DNA of 64,000 nt from contig NZ_CP092364.2 of NCBI RefSeq assembly GCF_022370755.2, positions 1,922,001-1,986,000 of the forward strand, in the 5' to 3' direction. How positions within the stretch are numbered: position 1 is the first letter of the stretch; the number at the start of each line of letters is the position of its first letter. Position numbers and translations under genes: made by a program. A model generated the notes under the pieces. It saw only the letters and a list, made by a program, of their open reading frames with translations. It did no database searches and was not told the DNA's origin. Of the stretch, positions 1 to 9,264 are shown piece after piece. This stretch comes from Mycolicibacterium goodii (GTDB taxonomy: Bacteria; Actinomycetota; Actinomycetes; Mycobacteriales; Mycobacteriaceae).

Positions 1-392
1 CCGCGACGTCAATCGTGGCCGAAACCGATGGTCAACTGCGAGGTTTCATCACGGGCTACCATCCGCCGCCGCGCCCGGACGTGTTGTTCGTCTGGCAGGT
101 CGCGGTGGCGCCCGCCGCGCAGGGCACCGGTCTGGCCAGCGCGATGATCGACAATCTCGTCGAGCGCGTGCGTTCCGATTCGCGCGGGCAGCCGATCACG
201 GTCGAGGCCACCGTGTCCCCGGGTAACACCGCATCGCGGGCATTCTTCGGCGCGTTCGCCCGTCGTCACGACGTCCCGCTCGTCGAGCGGCCGTATTTCG
301 ATTCCGATCTCCTCGACGCCGACGGCGCGCACGAGGATGAGCCGATCCTGCGGATCGGACCGATCGGGGTTCACAGCGCCGTCGTGCGCTGA
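1..392 (+). CDS. ectA: L-2,4-diaminobutyrate N-acetyltransferase EctA (5' truncated)
   Basis: Only the C-terminal about 130 residues are present; the reading frame is open from base 3 and the start lies outside the window. The visible part is the end of a GNAT fold: a core strand (FVWQVAVAP), then the acetyl-CoA-binding loop AAQGTGLASAMID and a later N-x-A-S-R-AFF segment typical of EctA. EctA acetylates L-2,4-diaminobutyrate, the second step of cytoplasmic ectoine synthesis, using the product of EctB. It is followed after 65 bases by ectB, then ectC and ectD, so this is the first visible gene of a complete ectoine/hydroxyectoine operon. The function is assigned mainly from the family fold plus the unambiguous operon. 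Confidence 0.93.
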   Translation, partial: ATSIVAETDGQLRGFITGYHPPPRPDVLFVWQVAVAPAAQGTGLASAMIDNLVERVRSDSRGQPITVEATVSPGNTASRAFFGAFARRHDVPLVERPYFDSDLLDADGAHEDEPILRIGPIGVHSAVVR

Positions 393-457
393 GAAGCCCG
401 GAAACCGTTGTATTCCACCCTGTTTGATCAACCGATTTCATCGGAGGATTGTTTTTC

Positions 458-1744
458 GTGTTGCTCGCTGCAAACGCCCAGTTGACCGAATCCGACCTGC
501 CCGAGGTCTTCAGCACCGTCGAGTCCGAGGTACGTAGCTACTGCCGCGGGTGGCCCGCGGTGATGGAAACCGCCAAGGACTCATGGGTGACCGACACCGA
601 GGGGCGCCGCTACATCGACTTCTTCGCCGGCGCCGGTGCACTGAACTACGGCCACAACAACCCGAAACTCAAAGCGCCCCTGCTCGATTACCTGGCGTCG
701 GACGGCATCGTGCACTCGCTGGACATGGCAACCACCGCCAAACAGCGCTTCCTCGAGACGTTCCAGCGCGTGGTCCTGCAACCGCGGGGCCTGGACTACA
801 AGGTGCAGTTTCCGGGGCCGACCGGTGCCAACGCGGTTGAATCGGCCCTCAAGTTGGCCAGAAAGGTCACCGGCCGTGAGTCGGTGATCAGCTTCACCAA
901 CGCTTTTCACGGCATGACGCTGGGCGCGCTTTCGGTCACCGGCAATTCGATGAAGCGCGCGGGCGCCGGCATCCCACTCGTCCACGCCACGCCGATGCCC
1001 TACGACAACTACTTCGGCGGCGTCACCGAGGACTTCCAGTGGTTCGGGCGTGTCCTCGACGACTCCGGCAGCGGCCTCAACCGGCCCGCCGCGGTGATCG
1101 TCGAAACCGTCCAGGGGGAGGGTGGTCTCAACGTCGCCCGCATCGAATGGCTGCAGGCGCTCGCCGATCTCTGCCGGACACGCGACATTCTGCTGATCGT
1201 CGACGACGTCCAGATGGGTTGCGGCCGTACCGGTCCGTTCTTCAGCTTCGAGGCCGCCGGCATCGTCCCCGACATCGTGACCTTGTCGAAGTCGGTCAGC
1301 GGATACGGCCTGCCGATGGCGCTGACGCTGTTCCGGCGCGACCTCGACGTGTGGGCTCCCGGCGAGCACAACGGCACGTTCCGCGGGCACAACCCGGCTT
1401 TCGTCACCGCCACCGAGGCGCTGGAAACCTACTGGCAGAACGACGAATTCAGCACCGACACCCTGCTCAAGGGCGAGCTGATCCGGACACGGCTCGAAGA
1501 GATCGCCGACCGGTACGAAGGCGTCACCGCACGGGGCCGCGGCATGGCGCAGGGTCTGAAGTTCACCGACACCGATCGGGCCGCCGAGGTGTGCAAGGCC
1601 GCGTTCGACCGCGGTGCGCTCATGGAGACCAGCGGCCCTTCCGACGAGGTCGTCAAACTCCTGCCGCCACTGACCACGTCGCGCAATGACCTGGAGGTCG
1701 GCCTGGACATCCTGGCCGAATCGATCGCCGTCACCCTGAGCTGA
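458..1744 (+). CDS. ectB: Diaminobutyrate--2-oxoglutarate transaminase EctB
   Basis: PLP-dependent class III aminotransferase of 428 residues that makes L-2,4-diaminobutyrate from aspartate semialdehyde and glutamate, the first step of ectoine synthesis. Visible motifs are the phosphate-binding GPTGANAVESALK segment, the DDVQMGCGRTG segment with the ring-stacking aspartate, and the Schiff-base lysine at about K278 in TLSKSVSGYG. Length matches the family (about 420-430). I start at GTG 458 because GGAGGA (443-448) sits nine bases upstream; the in-frame TTG at 449 directly abuts that Shine-Dalgarno sequence and could not use it. ectC follows after 11 bases. Confidence 0.96.
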   Translation: MLLAANAQLTESDLPEVFSTVESEVRSYCRGWPAVMETAKDSWVTDTEGRRYIDFFAGAGALNYGHNNPKLKAPLLDYLASDGIVHSLDMATTAKQRFLETFQRVVLQPRGLDYKVQFPGPTGANAVESALKLARKVTGRESVISFTNAFHGMTLGALSVTGNSMKRAGAGIPLVHATPMPYDNYFGGVTEDFQWFGRVLDDSGSGLNRPAAVIVETVQGEGGLNVARIEWLQALADLCRTRDILLIVDDVQMGCGRTGPFFSFEAAGIVPDIVTLSKSVSGYGLPMALTLFRRDLDVWAPGEHNGTFRGHNPAFVTATEALETYWQNDEFSTDTLLKGELIRTRLEEIADRYEGVTARGRGMAQGLKFTDTDRAAEVCKAAFDRGALMETSGPSDEVVKLLPPLTTSRNDLEVGLDILAESIAVTLS

Positions 1745-1755
1745 GGAGAAACACC

Positions 1756-2148
1756 ATGATCGTCCGAACCACCCATGAGATCACCGGCACCGACCGCGAC
1801 GTCAGCGTCGGCACCTGGCGCTCCAAGCGCATCATCCTTGCCGACGACGGAGTCGGGTTCTCGTTCCACGAGACCACGATCGAGTCGAACTCGGTCAACG
1901 AATACCGCTACGAGCATCACGTCGAGGCCGTCTGGGTCGTCGAGGGCACCGGCACACTGACAAACCTCGAGACCGGCGACGAGTACGTGCTCGAGCCAGG
2001 CACCATGTATCTGCTCGACGGCCATGAGCGCCACCGCGTCACGTGTGAGAAGCAACTGCGCATGCTGTGCGTCTTCAATCCGCCCGTCACCGGTCGGGAA
2101 GTACACGACGAGACCGGCGCCTACCCGGCGCCTCAGCCGGTCGCCTGA
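1756..2148 (+). CDS. ectC: L-ectoine synthase EctC
   Basis: A 130-residue cupin that cyclises N-gamma-acetyl-diaminobutyrate to ectoine, the compatible solute for osmotic stress. The sequence is a single small beta-barrel; the ESNSVNEYRYEHHVEAVWVVEG stretch carries the first cupin motif and LLDGHERHRV the second, holding likely metal-ligand residues. Length is the usual 128-135. ATG 1756 is preceded by GAGGAGA. The gene lies 11 bases after ectB and 29 bases before ectD, as expected for one transcript. Confidence 0.96.
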   Translation: MIVRTTHEITGTDRDVSVGTWRSKRIILADDGVGFSFHETTIESNSVNEYRYEHHVEAVWVVEGTGTLTNLETGDEYVLEPGTMYLLDGHERHRVTCEKQLRMLCVFNPPVTGREVHDETGAYPAPQPVA

Positions 2149-2177
2149 GCGGCGCCGTGAGCGCGAGGAGGGAGAGC

Positions 2178-3068
2178 ATGACCACCACGCAGACCCGCCA
2201 CGATCCGTATCCGACGCGCCTGCGCCACGCGATCGATCCGATTGCGCGTATCGACCCCACGGTGTGGGGCAGCGAGGCCGACGGGCCACTGAACCAGAAG
2301 AGCCTCGACCGGTTCTCGTCGCAGGGCTACCTGATGCGGCCAGAGACCGTCGCCGACGACTGGCTGCCGCCCCTGCGCCGGGAACTCGACCGGATCGCCG
2401 CGGATCTGGACCACGACGATCCTCGGGTGATCCGCGAACCGGGCGGCTCCATCCGCTCGATCTTCGAACCCCACCTGTTGAGTGACCTTGTCGCGCAGGT
2501 GGTCCGGCTCGACACCGTGCTGCCGGTCGCGCGTCAGCTGCTCGGCAGCGACGTCTACATCCACCAGGCGCGGATCAACCTGATGCCGGGGTTCACCGGA
2601 ACGGGCTTCTACTGGCACTCGGACTTCGAGACCTGGCACGCCGAGGACGGCATGCCCGCCATCCGGGCCGTGTCGTGTTCGATCGCGCTGACCCGCAACT
2701 ACCCGTACAACGGGTCGCTGATGGTGATCCCCGGATCGCACCAGACGTTCTACCCGTGTGTGGGGGAGACCCCGCAGGACAACCACGACACGTCGCTGGT
2801 GGCCCAGACCATCGGCGTCCCCGACGAGACGACCCTGACCAAGGCTGTCGACCAGACCGGGATCGACCAGTTCACCGGTGCGGCCGGTTCGGCGTTGTGG
2901 TTCGACGCCAACCTGTTGCACGGCTCCGGGTCCAACATCACACCGTTGCCGCGGTCGAATGTGTTCCTGGTGTTCAACTCGGTCGACAACGCGCTTGAGG
3001 AGCCGTTCGCGGCGCCGCGGCGGAGGCCGGAATACCTGGCAGCTCGGCGGGTCGCCCCCGTCACCTAG
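2178..3068 (+). CDS. ectD: Ectoine 5-hydroxylase EctD
   Basis: Non-haem Fe(II)/2-oxoglutarate dioxygenase of 296 residues that hydroxylates ectoine to 5-hydroxyectoine. The iron triad is readable: H147 and D149 in FYWHSDFETWH and the distal H248 in LLHGSGSN, with a later arginine (LPRSN) in the 2-oxoglutarate position. Length and ligand spacing match characterised EctD enzymes. ATG 2178 is chosen because GAGGGAGA lies just upstream; a longer open frame back to 2067 would overlap the end of ectC. Its stop TAG (3066-3068) also begins the -10 hexamer proposed for dop, so the ectoine operon and the proteasome locus abut without a spacer. Confidence 0.96.
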   Translation: MTTTQTRHDPYPTRLRHAIDPIARIDPTVWGSEADGPLNQKSLDRFSSQGYLMRPETVADDWLPPLRRELDRIAADLDHDDPRVIREPGGSIRSIFEPHLLSDLVAQVVRLDTVLPVARQLLGSDVYIHQARINLMPGFTGTGFYWHSDFETWHAEDGMPAIRAVSCSIALTRNYPYNGSLMVIPGSHQTFYPCVGETPQDNHDTSLVAQTIGVPDETTLTKAVDQTGIDQFTGAAGSALWFDANLLHGSGSNITPLPRSNVFLVFNSVDNALEEPFAAPRRRPEYLAARRVAPVT

Positions 3069-3071
3069 GCT
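3066..3071 (+). promoter_or_regulatory. Leaderless -10 element of dop
   Basis: TAGGCT, six bases before ATG 3078, fits the mycobacterial leaderless arrangement (TANNNT about 7 bases before a start codon that is itself the transcript 5' end). It overlaps the ectD stop codon. No Shine-Dalgarno sequence precedes dop. Confidence 0.6.
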
Positions 3072-3077
3072 GAACCC

Positions 3078-4574
3078 ATGCAACGGATTATCGGAACTGA
3101 GGTCGAGTACGGTATCTCGTCACCGTCCGATCCGACCGCCAATCCGATTTTGACATCGACGCAGGCGGTCCTGGCGTACGCGGCGGCCGCGGGAATTCAG
3201 CGCGCCAAGCGCACACGGTGGGATTACGAGGTGGAGTCCCCCCTGCGTGACGCACGCGGATTCGATCTGTCGCGGTCGTCGGGACCGCCGCCGATCGTCG
3301 ACGCCGACGAGGTCGGCGCGGCCAACATGATCCTCACCAACGGCGCCCGGCTCTACGTCGACCACGCGCATCCGGAGTACTCGGCACCCGAGTGCACGGA
3401 CCCGATGGACGCCGTGATCTGGGACAAGGCCGGTGAACGCGTCATGGAGGCGGCCGCCAGGCACGTCGCGAGCGTCCCGGGGGCGGCCAAGCTGCAGCTT
3501 TACAAGAACAACGTCGACGGCAAGGGCGCGTCGTACGGGTCACACGAGAACTACCTGATGAGTCGCCAGACGCCGTTCTCGGCGGTCATCGCGGGCCTGA
3601 CCCCGTTCATGGTGTCGCGCCAGGTGGTGACCGGGTCGGGCCGCGTCGGAATCGGTCCGTCCGGTGACGAGCCGGGATTCCAGCTGTCGCAGCGCGCCGA
3701 TTACATCGAGGTCGAGGTGGGCCTGGAGACCACGCTCAAGCGCGGCATCATCAACACCCGCGACGAACCGCACGCCGACGCCGACAAGTATCGGCGGCTG
3801 CACGTCATCATCGGTGACGCGAACCTCGCCGAGACGTCGACGTACCTCAAGCTCGGCACCACGTCGCTGGTCCTCGACCTCATCGAGGAGGGAGTCGATC
3901 TCTCCGACCTCGCGCTCGCGCGGCCTGTGCACGCCGTGCATGTGATCAGCCGTGACCCGTCGCTGCGTGCCACCGTCGCGCTCGCCGACGGCCGCGAGCT
4001 CACCGCGCTTGCGCTACAACGCATCTACCTCGACCGGGTCGCCAAGCTCGTCGACAGCCGCGATCCGGATCCGCGGGCCAGCCACGTCATCGAGACGTGG
4101 GCAAATGTGCTGGACCTGCTCGAACGCGACCCGATGGAGTGCGCGGAGATCCTGGACTGGCCGGCGAAGCTGAGGTTGCTGGAGGGGTTCCGTCAGCGCG
4201 AGAACCTGACGTGGCAGGCGCCTAGGTTGCATCTGGTCGATTTGCAGTACTCGGATGTTCGGCTGGACAAAGGACTCTACAACCGCCTGGTTGCGCGCGG
4301 CTCCATGAAACGCCTGGTCACCGAGCAGCAAGTGCTCGACGCGGTCGAGAACCCGCCCACCGACACGCGTGCGTACTTCCGCGGTGAGTGCCTGCGGCGG
4401 TTCGGGGCGGACATCGCCGCGGCCAGCTGGGACTCGGTCATCTTCGACCTCGGGGGTGATTCGCTCGTCCGGATTCCGACCCTGGAGCCCCTGCGCGGGA
4501 GCAAGGCACATGTGGGTGCGTTGCTGGATTCCGTGGACAGCGCCGTGGAGCTCGTGGAGCAGCTCACCAACTGA
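3078..4574 (+). CDS. dop: Depupylase / Pup deamidase Dop
   Basis: Carboxylate-amine-ligase-like enzyme of 498 residues that converts the C-terminal Gln of Pup to Glu and removes Pup from tagged proteins. The metal-binding N terminus is E8 and E10 in IIGTEVEYG. The catalytic aspartate falls at D95 in [12 protein letters not shown], the position reported for Dop. The extra 'Dop loop' region after about residue 40, absent from the PafA homologue in this same window, and [22 protein letters not shown] are clear family marks. Dop and PafA are paralogues; the short PafA form at 9265 lacks this loop, which settles which is which. It is immediately upstream of pup, prcB and prcA. Likely transcribed from its own leaderless promoter. 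Confidence 0.97.
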   Translation: MQRIIGTEVEYGISSPSDPTANPILTSTQAVLAYAAAAGIQRAKRTRWDYEVESPLRDARGFDLSRSSGPPPIVDADEVGAANMILTNGARLYVDHAHPEYSAPECTDPMDAVIWDKAGERVMEAAARHVASVPGAAKLQLYKNNVDGKGASYGSHENYLMSRQTPFSAVIAGLTPFMVSRQVVTGSGRVGIGPSGDEPGFQLSQRADYIEVEVGLETTLKRGIINTRDEPHADADKYRRLHVIIGDANLAETSTYLKLGTTSLVLDLIEEGVDLSDLALARPVHAVHVISRDPSLRATVALADGRELTALALQRIYLDRVAKLVDSRDPDPRASHVIETWANVLDLLERDPMECAEILDWPAKLRLLEGFRQRENLTWQAPRLHLVDLQYSDVRLDKGLYNRLVARGSMKRLVTEQQVLDAVENPPTDTRAYFRGECLRRFGADIAAASWDSVIFDLGGDSLVRIPTLEPLRGSKAHVGALLDSVDSAVELVEQLTN

Positions 4575-4620
4575 ATGGCCCAGTCGGTGCGCTATCCCGG
4601 GCAATTCGGATGTCGACCGG

Positions 4621-4626
4621 TACTGT
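4621..4626 (+). promoter_or_regulatory. Candidate -10 element of the pup-prcBA operon
   Basis: TACTGT lies in the 107-base gap between dop and pup and would give a leader of roughly 50 bases ending in a strong AGGAGG site before pup. There is no recognisable -35 at the expected distance, so this is a candidate only. Confidence 0.4.
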
Positions 4627-4681
4627 GGAAGGACCGGCAGGGCAGTTGTAGGCCCGCCGAAGACAATTGCAGGAGGCAGCG

Positions 4682-4876
4682 ATGGCTCAGGAGCAGACCA
4701 AGCGTGGCGGTGGCGGCGGAGAGGACGACGATCTCCCCGGTGCTTCGGCCGCCGGCCAGGAGCGTCGCGAGAAACTCGCCGAAGAGACCGACGACCTGCT
4801 GGATGAGATCGACGACGTTCTCGAGGAGAACGCCGAAGACTTCGTGCGCGCATACGTGCAAAAGGGCGGCCAGTGA
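4682..4876 (+). CDS. pup: Prokaryotic ubiquitin-like protein Pup
   Basis: A 64-residue, acidic, largely disordered protein tag that is attached to lysines of proteasome substrates. The flexible glycine-rich N terminus ([11 protein letters not shown]), the central helix-forming region that binds the Mpa coiled coils, and the C-terminal VQKGGQ are all present. The last residue is glutamine, so Dop must deamidate it before PafA can use it. ATG 4682 follows AGGAGG by a normal distance; an upstream in-frame TTG at 4667 overlaps that site. The stop overlaps the prcB GTG by four bases (GTGA), so tag and protease are translationally coupled. Confidence 0.98.
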   Translation: MAQEQTKRGGGGGEDDDLPGASAAGQERREKLAEETDDLLDEIDDVLEENAEDFVRAYVQKGGQ

Positions 4877-5784
4877 CCTGGCGCGAGAACCAGCCCTTCC
4901 CTCAACCGACCCTCGACACATCCGGAATACCGTCTGTCCCCGTGGACCTGTCGTCGTTCTCTGAACTGCTCAGCCGGCAGGCCCCGCAGCTGTTGCCGGT
5001 CAATCGCGTCGCCTACGGGGCGAACCCGGTCGGTCCGACCGACGCAGTGCCGCACGGCACGACGATCGTCGCGCTGAAGTACCCGGGTGGCGTCCTGATC
5101 GCCGGTGACCGTCGGTCGACGCAGGGCAACATGATCGCCGGACGTGACGTGCAGAAGGTGTACATCACCGACGACTACACCGCGACGGGCATCGCAGGCA
5201 CCGCGGCCATCGCGGTGGAGTTCGCGCGCCTGTACGCCGTGGAGCTCGAGCACTACGAGAAGCTCGAAGGCGTCCCCCTGACGTTCCGCGGCAAGGTGAA
5301 CCGGCTGGCGATCATGGTGCGCGGCAACCTCGGCGCGGCGCTGCAGGGCTTCGTGGCGCTACCGCTGTTGGTGGGCTACGACCTCGACGATCCCCAACCC
5401 GAGGGAGCGGGACGCATCGTGTCCTTCGACGCGGCGGGCGGCTGGAACATCGAGGAAGAGGGTTACCAGTCGGTGGGCTCGGGCTCGATCTTCGCCAAGT
5501 CGTCGATGAAGAAGCTGTATTCGCAGGTGTCCGACGCGGATTCGGCGCTGCGCGTTGCCGTCGAGGCGCTCTACGACGCGGCCGACGACGATTCGGCGAC
5601 CGGCGGTCCGGACCTGGTGCGCGGCATATACCCGACGGCGGTGACGATCGGGGCCGACGGCGCCGAGGAGGTCCCCGAGACGCGGATCGCCGAACTGGCC
5701 CGCGAGGTCATCGAAAGCCGCTCCCGTACCGACACTTTCGGGCCCGACGCCCGTCGGGGCATTGATGCGCGAGGAGATTCGTGA
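4873..5784 (+). CDS. prcB: Proteasome beta subunit PrcB
   Basis: Catalytic subunit of the 20S core particle, 303 residues. A 62-residue propeptide ends in LPHG, and cleavage exposes the catalytic nucleophile T63 in [12 protein letters not shown]; the lysine about 33 residues later (in DVQKVYI) belongs to the active site. The family-typical [10 protein letters not shown] and [14 protein letters not shown] segments follow. The propeptide is slightly longer than in M. tuberculosis (whose protein is about 291 residues). The GTG start overlaps the pup stop and the TGA overlaps the prcA start, giving a coupled pup-prcB-prcA series. Confidence 0.98.
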   Translation: MTWRENQPFPQPTLDTSGIPSVPVDLSSFSELLSRQAPQLLPVNRVAYGANPVGPTDAVPHGTTIVALKYPGGVLIAGDRRSTQGNMIAGRDVQKVYITDDYTATGIAGTAAIAVEFARLYAVELEHYEKLEGVPLTFRGKVNRLAIMVRGNLGAALQGFVALPLLVGYDLDDPQPEGAGRIVSFDAAGGWNIEEEGYQSVGSGSIFAKSSMKKLYSQVSDADSALRVAVEALYDAADDDSATGGPDLVRGIYPTAVTIGADGAEEVPETRIAELAREVIESRSRTDTFGPDARRGIDARGDS

Positions 5785-6515
5785 GCTTCCCGTACTTCAT
5801 ATCGCCCGAACAGGCGATGCGCGAGCGTTCCGAACTCGCTCGCAAGGGTATCGCCAGAGGTCGCAGTGTGGTGGCGCTCGCGTACTCCGCGGGTGTGCTG
5901 TTCGTCGCGGAGAACCCGTCGCGGTCACTGCAGAAGGTCAGTGAGCTCTACGACCGGGTGGGCTTCGCCGCCGTCGGCCGGTTCAACGAGTTCGACAACC
6001 TGCGCCGCGGCGGCATCCAGTTCGCCGACACGCGCGGCTACGCCTACGATCGTCGCGACGTGACGGGCAGGCAACTGGCCAACGTGTACGCGCAGACCCT
6101 CGGCACGATCTTCACCGAGCAGGCCAAGCCGTACGAGGTCGAACTGTGCGTGGCCGAGGTGGCGCATTACGGCGAGACCAAACCGCCGGAGCTCTACCGC
6201 ATCACCTACGACGGATCGATCGCCGACGAGCCGCACTTCGTGGTCATGGGCGGCACGACCGAACCCATCATCGCCGCGCTCAACGAGTCCTACACGGAGA
6301 ACGCGAGCCTGGAGGACGCCGTGACGATCGCGGTCAAGGCGTTGTCGGCGAGCGCCGAGGGGGCCGAGCCCCGCACACTGGGTCCGTCGACGCTGGAGGT
6401 TGCGATTCTCGACGCGGGCCGTCCGCGCCGCGCGTTCCGCCGGATCACCGGCGCGGCACTGGAGGCGCTGCTGCCCGAGTCGCCGCAGCCGGATTCCGAC
6501 AAGCCCGCGGAGTAG
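5781..6515 (+). CDS. prcA: Proteasome alpha subunit PrcA
   Basis: Non-catalytic outer-ring subunit of the 20S proteasome, 244 residues. The N-terminal gating segment [19 protein letters not shown] is intact, and the alpha-type body ([28 protein letters not shown]) follows. It lacks the processed N-terminal threonine of PrcB, as expected. The C terminus is variable and acidic. The start overlaps the prcB stop (GTGA). The gene ends nine bases before the stop of a minus-strand gene, with no obvious hairpin terminator between them. Confidence 0.98.
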   Translation: MSFPYFISPEQAMRERSELARKGIARGRSVVALAYSAGVLFVAENPSRSLQKVSELYDRVGFAAVGRFNEFDNLRRGGIQFADTRGYAYDRRDVTGRQLANVYAQTLGTIFTEQAKPYEVELCVAEVAHYGETKPPELYRITYDGSIADEPHFVVMGGTTEPIIAALNESYTENASLEDAVTIAVKALSASAEGAEPRTLGPSTLEVAILDAGRPRRAFRRITGAALEALLPESPQPDSDKPAE

Positions 6516-6524
6516 TCCGTCCGG

Positions 6525-7607
6525 TCAGGACACGGTCTGGATCAGATCGAGGGCCGCGTCCTGCCGAGCGCGGACCGCCTTGGCGGCCCTGCGGCCGCCG
6601 GTCTTGCGTGCCGTCCTGCGCAGCGCGCGGCGACGCCGCCAGGTCGGCAACGAGTCGAGCACATCGGCCGAAACGTCTGACAGCCAACCGTTGTCGCGGC
6701 CGGCGCCGATCCGTGCGGTGACCCACCGGCGTTCGAAGGGCAGCAGCGCGAACACTATCGCGAGGTAGAACGCCAGGCTGGCCACCAGCTTGACGAGGGT
6801 CAGCGGGCCTTCGTAGTCGTCGGGCAGCGGTGCGTCCCACACGAAGTGCATGAGTGGTCCGGCCAGCAGCAGCCCGACAGCCACGAGCACACGGCGCGCG
6901 GCCGGCCACTCGGCGCGGCCGGCGAACGATGGCAGCAGCAACAGCGCCCCGACTGTGGTGAGCGACGTGTAGGACCAGTGCGCGGGCACCGCGGTGAACG
7001 CGCGGACCAGCAGGGACTCACCGGCACCGGCCAGGTCGGAGTCCAAGCTCAGGATCGCGCTGGTGCTCGCGTAGCCGAGATCCTCCATGAGATCGAACCC
7101 GAGCCCGACGAACATGCCGACCAACAGGGCGTGCGCGATGCGGGTGACCAGCGGCGCGCACAGCACCAGCAGAACGACCGCACACATCGCCTTGGCGGCT
7201 TCCTCGGTGATCGGAGCGCACAGCGAAGCCGACCAGTTGGCAAGCACTTCCGGACTGAACACCAGACCCCACAGGCGCTCGAGCCCGCCGCTGCTCGTGA
7301 TCGCCATCGGCACCGCGACCATCGCGCCCATCGCCACTCCGGCGACCAGCGCCTGCGGATACGGTCGCATGGCCCGGAACGGGTCGAAGCGCAGCAGCAG
7401 CCACACCATCAACGCCATGAACGCCAACCAGAACGGCGCCAGTGCCAGGTTGGCGTCGAGCGTCTCGTGGATAGCCGAGCCCTCCATGTTGAGGGTCGCG
7501 AACGAACCGGACACGACAGCGATCACGAACACCCAGAACACCGCAGACTCGGGCCGGTAGAGCACCGCGGGACGTGTGGTGGTTGGGGCGAGAAGCGTGG
7601 CGCTCAT
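6525..7607 (-). CDS. PrsW-family intramembrane protease-like protein
   Basis: A 360-residue polytopic membrane protein with about eight hydrophobic segments. It carries the PrsW signature: ITEEAAKA (Glu135-Glu136) in one helix, GMFVGLGFDLMED in the next, and a late MHFVWD. PrsW proteins are membrane proteases; the Bacillus example cleaves an anti-sigma factor, but no target is known here. The C-terminal about 60 residues are cytoplasmic and Arg-rich. I choose ATG 7607, which overlaps the stop of the upstream exported protein (ATGA) and has GGAG in front; a longer frame extends to 7721 inside that gene. The pair is inserted between prcA and pafA in opposite orientation. Confidence 0.75.
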   Translation of the reverse strand: MSATLLAPTTTRPAVLYRPESAVFWVFVIAVVSGSFATLNMEGSAIHETLDANLALAPFWLAFMALMVWLLLRFDPFRAMRPYPQALVAGVAMGAMVAVPMAITSSGGLERLWGLVFSPEVLANWSASLCAPITEEAAKAMCAVVLLVLCAPLVTRIAHALLVGMFVGLGFDLMEDLGYASTSAILSLDSDLAGAGESLLVRAFTAVPAHWSYTSLTTVGALLLLPSFAGRAEWPAARRVLVAVGLLLAGPLMHFVWDAPLPDDYEGPLTLVKLVASLAFYLAIVFALLPFERRWVTARIGAGRDNGWLSDVSADVLDSLPTWRRRRALRRTARKTGGRRAAKAVRARQDAALDLIQTVS

Positions 7608-8143
7608 GAGGTGCTCCGGGAGATCGAGTCGAGAACGTCGTCGAGTGCGGGCGCCGGATCGTCCGGCGTGCCGACCGCGTGCACGGACACGAGCACATCG
7701 CCGTCGGACAGGAATGCGCACGAGCCGCTGAGGTCGTCGATGACGACCGTGCAGGGCCGGCCGGACAGCGAGCCGTCGCCGGTCGACACGGCTCCCGGTG
7801 TGAGCGCGGCGTTGCTGCCGCCGATCCGGCCGCGACGGATGAGCCGCTGCGTGACCGCGTCGGGGTCGCGCCCGTCGAGGTCGACGACTTCCATGAGCAC
7901 GGCGCTACCGTCATCGGTCCGCAACTGCAGGCGGTTCCCACCGCGGTCGCGGTACTGCCAACCCGCCGGCGGGGTCATCGCGACCTGCGCACCGTCGGCA
8001 CTGACGACGGTCACCTCGTCATCGCCGTCGAGATCGAGCCAATCGTCGGCCGGCGTGGCGTCGACGAGCAGCGACGGCAGCAGCGGCACCGCGATCAAAC
8101 CGGCGGCCAGCAACGCGGCCGTCCGCTTCTGGGTGAGGGCCAT
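7604..8143 (-). CDS. Exported or membrane-anchored protein of unknown function
   Basis: A 179-residue protein with a basic N terminus and one hydrophobic segment (AALLAAGLIAVPLLPSLL), probably an uncleaved anchor or Sec signal; there is no lipobox. The remainder is a hydrophilic, likely extracytoplasmic domain with two cysteines (RPCTVVIDDLSGSCAFL) that could form a disulfide. I do not recognise the family. ATG 8143 places the hydrophobic segment at the usual distance from the start; an upstream frame to 8188 adds 15 residues of non-signal sequence. Its stop overlaps the start of the PrsW-like gene, so the two are likely co-translated and may act together as protease and substrate or partner (inference). 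Confidence 0.65.
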   Translation of the reverse strand: MALTQKRTAALLAAGLIAVPLLPSLLVDATPADDWLDLDGDDEVTVVSADGAQVAMTPPAGWQYRDRGGNRLQLRTDDGSAVLMEVVDLDGRDPDAVTQRLIRRGRIGGSNAALTPGAVSTGDGSLSGRPCTVVIDDLSGSCAFLSDGDVLVSVHAVGTPDDPAPALDDVLDSISRSTS

Positions 8144-8233
8144 ACCGGGTATCTCAGCGTGCACGGCCCCGGATGTGCCGCAACGCACACGTCCTGGCGT
8201 GTCGCATGCGTCAATTCCGGCGCGTGCGAGCGC

Positions 8234-9112
8234 TCAGACGCGCTCGGTCACGGCGCCGCGAATGAGTGCGGCGAACTCGTCGGCGCACTCCAGCGGCGTG
8301 AAATGCCCGGCACCGTCGGCGGTGTGCAGACGGACGTCGACGAAGTAGTGCTCAAGGCGGTCGGACCACTGCAGCGGAAACAGCGGATCGTGTTGCGGCC
8401 ACAGCACATCGGTGGGCGCATGGATCTTGACCGCGCGATCGGGTGGGAGCTCGGCCAGCGACTGCGCCACGGTACCCGCGCCGGCGCGGTACCAGCCGAG
8501 GGATGCCGTGAACGCACCCGGTAGCGCATAGTCGGCGACGAGCCGGTCCAACTCGTCCTCGGGCAGTCGGAAACCCGGGCCCGACCAATGTTCCCAGAAA
8601 TGGCGCACATACTCGCGCACCGCATCGGGATTGCCGTCGATCATGCGCTCGGCGATCGGCAACTGGTGAAACGCCTGGTACCAGTACTCGTGAATCGCGT
8701 GCGGGCTGAGCACGCGATCACCCACGCCCGGTAGTGGCGGCGACAGCACAAGCGCCTTGACCAGGTGCGGATGCATGCGCGCGACACCCTGCGCAACCCG
8801 GCTGCCGACGTCGTAACCGGCCACGACGACGTCGCTCAGCCCGAGTTCGTTGATCAGGCCCACGATGCTCGCGGCCTGCGCGCTGGCGCTGTAGAAATGC
8901 TGCACCGACACCGCGTGCTTGTCCGAACCGCCGAAACCGCGCAGATCGGGCACGATCACGTCGGCGATATCGGAAAGCAGCGGTACGACGTGGCGGTGGT
9001 CGCGCCGGGTGCCGGGCCAGCCGTGGAGCAGGACGACCGCGGGGCCGCCGCGGACCCCGTGTCGGTCGAAGGCCAGTCGGAACCCGTCCACCGGAGCGCT
9101 GCGCAACGACAT
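8234..9112 (-). CDS. Alpha/beta hydrolase, epoxide hydrolase-like
   Basis: A 292-residue alpha/beta hydrolase. It shows the HGWPGT oxyanion loop, the nucleophile elbow GYDVGS with aspartate rather than serine, and the final GAGHF histidine. An Asp nucleophile with HGxP and a cap region rich in Tyr/Trp is the pattern of epoxide hydrolases and haloalkane dehalogenases; the HGWPG form favours an epoxide-hydrolase-like enzyme. Substrate is unknown. It is divergent from pafA, with 152 bases between the starts, and probably has no role in pupylation. Confidence 0.75.
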   Translation of the reverse strand: MSLRSAPVDGFRLAFDRHGVRGGPAVVLLHGWPGTRRDHRHVVPLLSDIADVIVPDLRGFGGSDKHAVSVQHFYSASAQAASIVGLINELGLSDVVVAGYDVGSRVAQGVARMHPHLVKALVLSPPLPGVGDRVLSPHAIHEYWYQAFHQLPIAERMIDGNPDAVREYVRHFWEHWSGPGFRLPEDELDRLVADYALPGAFTASLGWYRAGAGTVAQSLAELPPDRAVKIHAPTDVLWPQHDPLFPLQWSDRLEHYFVDVRLHTADGAGHFTPLECADEFAALIRGAVTERV

Positions 9113-9251
9113 TGGTCAATTCTGATCCGGTTGCCGGATGGATGGGCGGGGTTCACCGATCGGTCCGCGCCGAGGGCGATACGGCGGCCACACAAGGGGG
9201 ATGTGGCGCGCGCAAAGTTCGGCTTGCCCACCGATACCGTGCAGCAACCCG

Positions 9252-9257
9252 TAAGCT
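9252..9257 (+). promoter_or_regulatory. Leaderless -10 element of pafA
   Basis: TAAGCT seven bases before GTG 9265, with no Shine-Dalgarno sequence. This also supports 9265 as the start over longer in-frame alternatives upstream. Confidence 0.6.
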
Positions 9258-9264
9258 CGATGGT

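Noticed and set aside
449..457. TTG 449 as ectB start
   Set aside because: It abuts the Shine-Dalgarno sequence; GTG 458 is at the correct distance.
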